Source: Plasmodium malariae
Lineage: Eukaryota > Apicomplexa > Aconoidasida > Haemosporida > Plasmodiidae
Assembly: GCF_900090045.1 (NCBI RefSeq)
Contig: NC_041788.1
Coordinates: 1,922,001 to 1,986,000 of the forward strand
Reading direction: 5' to 3'
Length of the DNA stretch: 64,000 nt
Shown here piece after piece: positions 25,815 through 35,568 of the stretch. Both the position numbers and the translations under genes were made by a program. The notes beneath the pieces are model-generated. The model saw only the letters and a program-made list of their open reading frames with translations. It searched no databases and was not told where the DNA came from. Positions within the stretch are counted from its first letter, which is position 1. Each line of letters begins with the position of its first letter.

Positions 25815-27218
25815 TTTTATAAATATTTAAACAGAAGAATAAGGCAAAAATGGGAGAAATAGACCGGGGTAAAGTTGGAACAACAAGAATTTTCTTTAAA
25901 AAAAAAAATTTACATATATAAATATATATACATACGTATACAAATACATACGTATTAAAATATATTTATAAAAAACACTTAAAAATGCGATAACTGAAAA
26001 TTATGCAGTAATACGCATTAAAAACAAAATTTAAAACCTCGTTAATAACATAAACAAATCGAATTTCTTATACGCCTGCTTAAATTTATTAACCTGAAAA
26101 ATATATACATATAAAAACAGCGTTGTCGAAATATATTTCTATCATTCAATTTATACATATACATATGTAGTTTTACTTTATAAAAAACATTTTAGAAATT
26201 GTTATTAAAAAATACTAGAAAAAAAATAAACTAAAAAATGAAAAGTCCATAAACTAACAGTTTTGATTCTCCCTATATAAATATATTATATATATATATA
26301 TAATATATACATATAAAATACATACATTTGCAAAAAAAAAAAGGAAAATCTACATATAATTAAATTTTAATACACTAGGAAATTTTATAAAACATGCATA
26401 TAATTTATAGTATATTATACCCAATATTATATATTCAAATATATACTAAAATATTAGTATATATATATACATATATGTAGTACTATTTTTTTTTTTTTTT
26501 TAAAGTTGTTGAAAAAATTATTTTTGCTGTTCATTATTATGATATACATATATATACATATTTTTTTTTGATTTATTTTAATTTTTTAGATTATGGTAGG
26601 TAAAAAAGTATTTGAAAAAAAATATATTTTAAAATTTATATATTTATGTATATAAATGCCATGTTTAATTATATGAATATATTTAATATAATATATATAA
26701 CTCCATTGTTATAGGTTGTTTCAAAAAATTTGAACGCAATTTTTTTTTTACCACTTCGCGCTTAATATTTTTTGCATTTTGAAGTACTTTATTTTTATTT
26801 TTTAAATTATTTAAAAATTTTATATTTAAATAGAAAAAATTTTACATTAAAAATTATTAAAATAATTTTCTTCAATAATAATTTCGTGAATAATAAGAGA
26901 ATTATAGAAAAAGAAATATTTAATGCTAATATTTTGGGGTTAAAATGATTTGTAGTTACTAAAAATTTTTTTCTTTAACATATAATAGTAAAAAAATAGA
27001 CCTTAGTAAATATTTATAAAAATTATGTGGACGTTGTTTTTTATTTAGAATTTTATTTTATTGTAGATAGTAAAACATTTCTAGTTTTTATTCTCCCATT
27101 ATTTTACCTAAAACCGTTGAAAATGTTCATTAATGAATATGTAACTTAAGTACAAAAAGAAGAAAACACTAAGTGTATGTATATGCATATATGTTTGTGT
27201 GTACTATATACATAAGCA

Positions 27219-27255
<37 letters not shown>

Positions 27256-28177
27256 AATTTCTCGAAGATAATAGTACAATATTGAATTTGTCTTAATAAT
27301 AAAATTAGCAATACTAACAGAAAGCAGCATTGAAACCTAACTTAAGGAAATATATATATATATTTTTCCTTATATTAACCTCATTATAATATAATATACT
27401 TTTGCTATATTTTTTTTTTCGTTATAACGTTTATTTCATTTGAATACATTCTTAGTAGGTAAAATTTAATCCTTTTAGAGAACTTTTTTTTAAATTATAT
27501 TTGCATATTTACAACATTGGAAAAATATTTTTAAACGAAAACTATATAAAACCATTTTGCACATCATGTGAGTTATCTCTTTAACAAAAAAATAATCAGA
27601 AAATACATTAAGTAGAGAAAAAGTTAATTAATTTAAAACCATATTCACAGTTTTTCCAAACACGTTTGAAATGAATTTTTATTTTTTTTATTATTTTATT
27701 ATATTTGAATTAATTATTATTAATATAAATTCTCCCCCTTAATAAGCAAAGGTTATATTTTACAAAAATTTATTTCAGAAGTATCAATTTTTAAAAAAAT
27801 TCATGCATCCTCAAAAAGCCGGTAAAGATATGTTGTACCAATTATTCACAAATAGAATTTCACTTATACAATTACTAAAAAAATAAATGATACATATTTT
27901 CATAAGAAAAAGTGGTAAAATATATAAATTCCAAAAATAAATAATTGTGAAATAACAAATATAATAGTAGTACACACATATAAAAAAAAAGATTGTAAAA
28001 GATTAAAGAGTTCTTTCTTAAAACTTAATTTTGTAATCCATTGATTATGGTTAAAAGCTTGAGTATCATTATTTTATATAAAATATTTATGGTTAAACTA
28101 ATTCCCCTTATTTCATATGGAGTTCTGGTTTCAATAAAACAATTTTTTTTTTTTTTTTTTTTATTTATTTTATGCAT
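25815..28177. other. 2.4-kb intergenic region, dynamin-like promoter
   Basis: Extremely AT-rich, with no open frame of note, poly(T) and AT runs (for example 27218-27255) and no raised G+C patch. It holds the promoter of the dynamin-like gene and the 3' untranslated region of arginyl-tRNA synthetase. Nothing else is seen. Confidence 0.5.
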
Positions 28178-31100
28178 TTATAATTTTTCTATTGCCTTCA
28201 TACCCAACAATTCCAGGCAAATCTGTAGCGCGCGCAAAGAAAAATTATAACAGATAAAAATGACAAAGTATTAAACATAAGTATATATTATATCAAGGCT
28301 GTGAGGTGGGTGTGCCACTTTATGTCACTTTAAGAATTAAATATACCGTTGGGATACATATATATACATATATGTATTTTTTTTTTTTTTTTTTTTTTTT
28401 ATTCCTTTTTGTTCCTTACGTGTAGCAATGATTTTGTTACATGGCATAAAAGCAGTCTTGAATTCTCGTTCTCACTGTTTAAAACTTTACAATTTTCATA
28501 AAACGCTGTAAATATTGTCGTTAAGTCATACGTGTATTCAGCCAGCCTACGTAAGTAATCGGAAAATACATAAAATAAATGATGAATTATTATATTAATA
28601 TATATGATTGCATTATTCGTTTAAAATTTACAAAGAAAAATGTAACTATACTTAACTGGTTTTTATAAAATAACATGTGTATTTTAAAACACACATGTTT
28701 CATATTTTTTACATTTTCTTTAAATTATGCGTATAAACTTGCTCTTTTTCGATTTATTCTTTTATTTTATTGTGATTTATTTTGTTTAATTATGTTTAAT
28801 TATATTTTATTATATTTTATTATATTTTATTATATTTTATTTTCTTTATTTATTTATCTATCTATTTATCAATTTATTTATCTATTTATCTATATATTTA
28901 TCTGTTTATCTATATATTTATCTATTTATTTATACATTTATCTGTTTATCTATATATTTATTTATTCATTTTATATATTTTTCTTTTTTCAGGGGACGTC
29001 ATAATATTATCATTACTTGTGAATTAGCATATTTTTTAGGACAAAATAAAAAACGTCGGGAAACTTTATAATATGTAGTCCTAAATTTATTTCATACTGG
29101 TTAACTAAATTTAACTCATCTAGGAAAAAATGAACATAAAAAAATATAGTATAAAAAAGAAAAAAAAAAAGGAAATTACAAAATTGAACATATTCACATC
29201 CACCATTTATAATTCAGTTGTGTATTTTGCATAATATTAGTACCTTTGGATAACTCATCTACATTTTTATTTGATTTTCTAAAAATGGAACATATGCGTG
29301 AATACGCATAAATAATATACAATCCGGTATTACCTACAGTAAAAGAATAATAACAAATGAGCAAAATTTAAAATAAAAAGAGAAATAATAATAATATTTT
29401 AAAATTTTCATATATTGATGATGTACCTTTCACATTTAGCATACTATCGTATGAAAATTTGTAATCGGTATTTCTGTGCTGCTTAATATCAAAGTATTTT
29501 ATTGCACTAACACATAGCGCTTCACTCAGTTTGTCTATATCTACACCTAAAAAAAAAATAATGAAAAGATGAAAAAAGTGAAAGGACATGATGGAAAAAA
29601 GGAAATAAAAAAAAATTTATCCCTATTTCACATATATGAAAGAAATCCGTGAAAATATTTATCCATTTTGCATGAATAGGTCAATTATCGTATAACTATC
29701 AAACATTTATTTGACAATTGTTTATAAATTGCCATATGAAAATATTGGCATATAAACACTTGAACGCAATAAACATATCCACAAACACTGGTACACGGTA
29801 TGTGCGTATATATATATATATATATATATATAGCCTCCATATGATACTTCTTTTAACTAATAGAGTTTATTCTTCTTTCTGACAAACCTTCAAAATAGTT
29901 TTTTTCTTCCTCGCTTTTTATTTTAATTCTTTCTAATAAGTCCTTCTTTGCTCTTTCTGTGCCTTCATTAATCAGATTAATTAACTTAACAGTTGTTCCA
30001 CTTCTTGTTTTAAATTTCTTATTATCGCTATTTAAAACCAAACCAAAGCCAACATGTATTAATTTGGTATCATTATGTGTCCAACCAGCTTTTTTGGCTA
30101 GATCAAATAATATTTCGAAATGAGATAATTGTCCATTATCTGTGACATAGATAATAGAATCACAGTTTAATTTTTTCAATCTATAATATATACCTGTAAC
30201 ATCTGTGGAATCATAACCATACCCACCGTTTGTTTTTTGTAAAAATAAAGGGAATTTAAAATTTTCAGATTGATAACATAATGCTTCTCCAATGTTCGTT
30301 AGTATATTTTTCTTTTTTAGCATATCCAAAACATCTGATATCATAGATATATAAAATGATTCACCAATGTATTCTATATTAATTTCTAATATTTTATATA
30401 TTTTATCAAATTCTTTTATGCTACTTTCACATAATTTTTTCCATATAAATTTACAATCTTCATTATTATTTTGTAATTTTATAGCATACTCTTTAGAACT
30501 TTTTTCAAATTCCTTATCAGAATCATATAATTTTTTGGATTCCTGATACAGGGCAGTTAAATTACTTAAATCTGGCATGTTGTCTTTAAAATTTGGGTAC
30601 TTTGAAATTATATAATTTATTATCATTCCAAATTGTGTTCCCCAATCACCAATATGATTTATTCTTTTCGTATTAACATTTAAAAACTCGAAAATTCTAC
30701 ATATACTATCACCTATTATAGTTGATCTTAAATGACCTACATGCATTTCTTTGGCTATATTTGGAGAAGAAAAATCAACCAACACATTTCCATAACTTCC
30801 AATATTTCCATCTATAACCTCGTTTATATTTACTCTTATATCTACTTTGTTATTCTTAAATAATTTTAATAACGATTTTTCTATATATTCTTTTGATACC
30901 TTTACTGTTATGAAACCTTGTGCAGACGAATTTATTTCCTCGAAAAAATGTTCACTTATATTTTCTATTATAAGTTGTGATACTTTTTGAGCGTTTTCTA
31001 AATTTAAACTCTTTCCATGCTTTTTGTATATATTTAGGGCATTGTTACCTACAGAGAAATGTCGACAAAAATCAAAATTACAACGTGAACGAGGAAAATA

Positions 31101-31646
31101 ATAGACACACGAAAAGGAAAAAAACAGATAACCAGTGAAGTAATCATCTATATGCACAAATTAATTTTATTTTTTTTCCTCTCATAATTTTAAGGAAATA
31201 TCCACATATCCAAATACTACTATAAGTATCAATATTTTTCATTTCTCCATGGTAACGGAAATGTGGGTTTTAAAAAAAATCTATACATACACTCGTATAC
31301 ATATACACTATATTTACATATACAACATTTGTAATATGGTAAAGCATATACGTTATTTGAATATTTTACATCAAACGTATGAACATATCTAAAGAGAGAT
31401 AATCTCAGTTTTGTGTAATCAAAATGGCAAAAAAAAAAAAAAAATGCATGCGCTCATTATACATTCGTAATGTATATAAGTATAAAAATATATTTCTTCA
31501 CGTTTATTTTATTTACACTGAAAATGTCCAAACTTTGCGTTGGCATAGGTGACAACCACTTCTTCACTAATTGATGGAAAACATTTCTGAATTGAGTTCT
31601 GAAATAAATCCTTGAGTTTCTTGATTAAGCATTCCATTTTGCTCAT
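28178..31646 (-). CDS. ArgRS: Arginine--tRNA ligase, 7 exons
   Basis: Class I synthetase charging tRNA-Arg. Exons: 31646-31517, 31048-29888, 29546-29427, 29333-29244, 29119-29017, 28546-28420, 28222-28178; phases agree, 591 residues, close to the normal length. The first exon supplies part of the Add-1 domain and joins to make FGHFQCNNALNIYKK, the usual xDYQCN-type junction, which supports the start at 31646. The class I signature HVGH lies at 146-149 in SSPNIAKEMHVGHLRST, followed by HIGDWGTQFG. KFKTRSG (388-394) stands in for the KMSKS loop, as in many ArgRS. The anticodon-binding domain is split over four small exons with SVSAIKYF-like text, GNTGLYIIYAYSRI, HKLAEYTYDL and FYENCKVL, ending LELLGMKAIEKL. 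No clear organellar leader is seen. Three of the exons are under 110 nt, so single-exon predictions would truncate it. Confidence 0.95.
28795..28975 (+). repeat. TTTAT/TATC-type repeat in ArgRS intron 5
   Basis: Tandem TATATTTTAT units pass into irregular TTTATCTA/TTTATCTG tetranucleotide repeats inside the intron 28547-29016. This explains the repetitive Tyr/Ile/Leu open frame on the plus strand, which is not taken as a gene. Confidence 0.8.
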
Positions 31647-32703
31647 TAAGAATATGAAAGATAATAAATTCTTTAAAAAAAAAAATCAAAAGAACACAAA
31701 TCTACGTTATATTATGACAAATAAATTTATATACATATCTCTCTTATACTTAAAAATAAATATGTGTATACAACTCAAACGAATGAAAGAAAAAAAAAAA
31801 AAAAAAATATAATACACAATAACAGTAACAGTAACACAAATAGCAGTGAATATATGAATTATATAGCGGGACATATAATATAAAATAAAAATACAATAAA
31901 TATTTCAAGTGCAAATTTAAAAATTTTTCTTAAGTATGTATCATTTTGTTCAAAATATTTCATGTTTGTGGTTTAATATTAAAGATAAAATAAAAAAGTG
32001 CTAAATAAAATTGAATAATATTTTTGTGGGTACATATGTATTATATATTTATTTTATTATTTTTTATATAATTTAATTTCATTTTTTATATAATTTAATT
32101 TCATTTTTTATATAATTTAATTTCATTTTTTATATAATTTAATTTCATTTTTTATATAATTTAATTTCATTTTTTATATAATTTAATTTTTTTGTTATTT
32201 CAGTTTATTTTATTTTTTCTCACTCTGATGATAAATCTGAAATAAGAGAATATACAAACACAATTTGTAATGTTCTTGTTACCTCCTTTTTCAGTCGTTA
32301 TATATAAAATATTTCAGCTACAAAATGGGATAATATAATAAAGCAAAGATTTCCGTTTTTCACTCATTGTTAAAGTCTGTATCAAATTTATTCATTTATG
32401 CCGTAGTATGTAGAAATGGGTACATGTATGTATATATATATATTTATGTATACGTATATTTATGTGTACATATTTTTATCCATGTATATAATTATGTATT
32501 CAAATGCATGTACATATGCATGAAGCCATTATTTAAACTTTTTCCATTGAAGAATACTTGGGAAACACAACTCAGATTCAATACAAAGTAGAGGGTAAAA
32601 AATCGTTTTGAAGGAAAAAATGGTAAAATCGGGCGAAACGTAAAAATAGAATAAATAATTAAGAACCTTCAAAATGATATATTTACTCATATTTTTCGTT
32701 TGT
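31647..32703. other. Intergenic region upstream of ArgRS
   Basis: Promoter of ArgRS plus 3' untranslated region of the next minus-strand gene. No gene is seen. It holds the 22-bp tandem array listed separately and a poly(A) run near 31790-31808. Confidence 0.5.
32061..32190 (+). repeat. 22-bp tandem repeat, six copies
   Basis: Six almost perfect head-to-tail copies of a 22-bp AT-only-plus-C unit beginning TTTTTATATAATTTAATTTC. The period is exactly 22, so the units are close to two helical turns. It lies between ArgRS and the next gene, where it is transcribed, if at all, as untranslated sequence. Confidence 0.9.
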
Positions 32704-34500
32704 TTATCCTTTTTTTCGAAGTTTCAATATAGTAGACATAATATTTTCTAGATCTTCATAATTTTCATCTTCCAGATCGTTTGTATTTCTTTTTTCGGAA
32801 GAATTCAAATGTGTTAAATTATAATTATCACAGGAATTATTATCACCATGAAGATCATTATTTGGTATTTTGTCGTTTTTGTTATATAGGACTGTAAGGT
32901 TACTTTTATTGATTGTATATATATTGTCCTTGTCCGTCTCGTCCGAAATGCTTATATATAAACTTTTCTTGTTTCTATGACATATATTAAAGTCGCCTTC
33001 GTCTCCCTGTTTTTTCTCTTCTTTGTAATCAACTTGAGTAATTTGTCTATTTATTAGTGCGTCGTTTTTATTTCCATTTCTTTTGTCGTTTTCTTTTTTT
33101 TTTTCTCCTTGTTCAGAGCTATTTCTTGTAACATTTATGTTGTTTGGTTCTGATAAATTATCATATATTTCTAGACTGTTGAGAAGATTTCTTTTCTCAT
33201 CTATAACATGTTTCGATACATTCGATTCTCTTTGAACTATGTTGGAACTACTTGATTGCTTACCAATAAAAGAATTTTTGGAAAGTATATTTTTATATTC
33301 TTCTTCACAATTCTTAACATACTTTTCTAATTTTCTAATATTTTCAAATTGTTGATCATATTCAATATCATCAACGCTTCTAACCCTGTTCATGCTGCTA
33401 ACCTTGTCAATGCTTCCAACCCCGTTCATGCTGCTAACCTTGTCAATGCTTCCAACTCCATCCATGCTACTAACCTTGTCAACGAAGCTAACCCTGTCCA
33501 TGCTGCTAACATTACCAGTATTGGCCACGTTTAAGAGATAATTAAATTCTTCAATGCATTTATCATTATAATTTGATGTGTTCATTTTATTTAGAAAAAA
33601 GCTTGAACCGTTGTTCACAAACATGGGTTTTTCTTTTCTTTTTGTTTTTTTGTTCCCTAATGATATGTTCTCCGTATCACTAGTATTTGTTGACGTTTTC
33701 ATTTCATTCAATACATACATTTTTTGTGTATTAATAACATCATGTTTGTTTACATCTGTATATTTATTATTATAATTTATTTTTTCACCATGAATGTATG
33801 CAGTTCCAATCTTATTTTCAAACGAATTCTCTCTTTTTAATAGACTACTTTCCTTTTCTGCTTTTTTTTTTAAAAAATTTACCTCATTTTGTATAATAGT
33901 GTTATTTCCAATGTGATTAATAACGGGATTATTTTGCGCCATTTTATTTTCGCATACAAAATTATTATTTAGGTAAATGTGTGAAGAAACCTCGTTTTGG
34001 TTCAGCTCTTTATCTGTTGAACTGTTCTCTGTTATAATTATATTGCCTGTATTATCATCTCCTATTTTTTGTATGTTATTGTATTCTGTAAAGGTAGTAT
34101 TAACTTCATCCGTTTTAGCGTTATCATATACATTTATATTTTTATTTAACATATGTATTCCCAATTTATTTGGTAACTTGTTGATAATATCATTTTTTTT
34201 TCTTAATTCATTTTCATATTTAATTATAGTATCGTCTTTTCTACCATTTTCTAACTTAATCGTTTCTATTTTTTTTTTTAAATTTAAATTCTCTTTCATC
34301 AGACGGGTTATTATGCTTAAATATTTGTTTAAAATATATTTACTATTTACCTTTTGATTAGTACTATAATCAAGAACTATTTCATTATTTATTAATTTCA
34401 TAACATCGTTGTGTATTTTACTATCATACTTCTTACCCTCTATAACCTTTTCTTGGAGTTTTTTACTAACTATCACACTTGTCTTTTTATTCTTATGCAT
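32704..34500 (-). CDS. Conserved-type protein of unknown function, N-terminal coiled coil
   Basis: I do not recognise this protein. It is a single open frame of 598 residues with Met start MHKNKKTSVIVSKKLQEK and end LKLRKKG. Residues about 55-110 (KYLSIITRLMKENLNLKKKI and on) form a predicted coiled coil. The rest is Asn/Ser/Lys-rich and probably disordered. Residues about 323-380 are a short tandem repeat built on SMDGVGSIDKVS-type words. There is no signal peptide, membrane helix or catalytic motif. The N-terminal block and the short helix before the stop are the parts with normal composition and may be the conserved parts. A TGCATGCA site lies 90 bp upstream of the start codon. Confidence 0.8.
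   Translation of the reverse strand: MHKNKKTSVIVSKKLQEKVIEGKKYDSKIHNDVMKLINNEIVLDYSTNQKVNSKYILNKYLSIITRLMKENLNLKKKIETIKLENGRKDDTIIKYENELRKKNDIINKLPNKLGIHMLNKNINVYDNAKTDEVNTTFTEYNNIQKIGDDNTGNIIITENSSTDKELNQNEVSSHIYLNNNFVCENKMAQNNPVINHIGNNTIIQNEVNFLKKKAEKESSLLKRENSFENKIGTAYIHGEKINYNNKYTDVNKHDVINTQKMYVLNEMKTSTNTSDTENISLGNKKTKRKEKPMFVNNGSSFFLNKMNTSNYNDKCIEEFNYLLNVANTGNVSSMDRVSFVDKVSSMDGVGSIDKVSSMNGVGSIDKVSSMNRVRSVDDIEYDQQFENIRKLEKYVKNCEEEYKNILSKNSFIGKQSSSSNIVQRESNVSKHVIDEKRNLLNSLEIYDNLSEPNNINVTRNSSEQGEKKKENDKRNGNKNDALINRQITQVDYKEEKKQGDEGDFNICHRNKKSLYISISDETDKDNIYTINKSNLTVLYNKNDKIPNNDLHGDNNSCDNYNLTHLNSSEKRNTNDLEDENYEDLENIMSTILKLRKKG
33360..33530 (-). repeat. Coding tandem repeat, about 30/60-bp units
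   Basis: Units based on GACAAGGTTAGCAGCATG and similar words encode alternating SxDKVSSM and NGVGSI blocks in the unknown protein. The period is a multiple of three, so the frame is kept. The opposite strand is also open here and reads as an NASNPVHAANLV-type repeat. Confidence 0.8.
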
Positions 34501-34589
34501 TCTATTTATACTTTTAAGATGGAAAAATCTCCTATTCTAATTTTTTTTTATTATGCAATCCTTTTCAAGCAATCACTCGTCACTTCGTA

Positions 34590-34597
34590 TGCATGCA
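34590..34597. promoter_or_regulatory. TGCATGCA, candidate ApiAP2 site
   Basis: A palindromic octamer in the context TATGCATGCATGTACATATG, 90 bp upstream of the start codon of the minus-strand unknown gene. TGCATGCA is a known ApiAP2 binding motif. It may occur by chance. Confidence 0.3.
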
Positions 34598-34616
34598 TGT
34601 ACATATGTTTGTACAT

Positions 34617-34720
34617 ATGTCTATGCATCTGCATTTATGGTTTACATTAAATATATTGTATGCACATGATGTCTATGCATCTGCATTTATGGTTTACATT
34701 AAATATATTGTATGCACATG
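34617..34720. repeat. Perfect 52-bp direct duplication
   Basis: Two adjacent identical 52-bp units beginning ATGTCTATGCATCTGCATTT and ending GTATGCACATG. The exact match suggests a recent duplication. It lies 120-220 bp upstream of the unknown gene's start codon. Confidence 0.95.
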
Positions 34721-35178
34721 TTACTATACTATCCCATTATAGCACTACATGTATACCTACAAAAAAAAAAAAAAAAAAGAACTATTATTGAACCTGTCTA
34801 TTCCTCGTAGGTCTTAACGTTTTATTAATGGTTGGGCATATCTGAGCACATGTAAACATATTTATATAAATATATATATATGTATATAATGAGCAGCTAA
34901 ATCACAAGACAAGTAACTAGGGAATCTGTAGAAATGTTTCTGTAGTATTTTATCAAACGACTGAGCGATTACATTTTCTTTTCTTTTTTTTTTTTTTTTT
35001 TTGACTGTGCACGTGTTAATGAAGTCATAAAAAAAATGGCTCTTCACAATTCATAGTTAAAAATTCATATATTTTTGTGAAATGATAAATTTAAAGGGGT
35101 TAGGTAAAAATATTTAAGCATATGGGGAATGAAAATATATTTAGGTGGAATATAGGGGAAGAAAAAAAAAAAAATAAA

Positions 35179-35213
<35 letters not shown>

Positions 35214-35568
35214 ATGTTATATATGATATATAGTAAATATAATAAAAAGTAGTTATAATAACAATGAGTAATTAAATGAAACAAAGAGACCGATATAATG
35301 TGAAAATAAACACTAAACAGTTTTTATAACTTAAACGAGAACTATAAATAATGAAAAAATAAAGCATCTTTATAAAAGATTTCTTTTTTTTTTTTTTTAC
35401 GAGAAAATATAAAGAAGAGTAATGTAGAAAACGCAAAATATTTTTCAAGCGCTTTTTTTCTTTTAATTTTTGATAAACTGTTACTATTGCTGCATATTTA
35501 TTTGTTTAATTATTGCTGTCTCGTTTTTTTCTTTTTTTTTTTTTTTAAGATTGATTTATTACTACTAA

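Larger units (their letters stand above)
34501..35568. other. Intergenic region between unknown gene and LamG gene
   Basis: Promoter of the unknown coiled-coil gene and 3' untranslated region of the LamG gene. No gene is seen. It contains a TGCATGCA site (34590-34597), a perfect 52-bp duplication (34617-34720), a poly(A) run near 34761 and an AT run near 35187. Confidence 0.5.

Noticed and set aside
26200..27800. Possible centromere-like AT-rich core
   Set aside because: AT-rich but within the range of other intergenic gaps here and without a long, distinct, repeat-rich 2-kb core; it lies between two ordinary genes.
28675..29004. Plus-strand open frame of 109 codons
   Set aside because: Lies over ArgRS intron 5 and is built from a TTTAT/TATC repeat.
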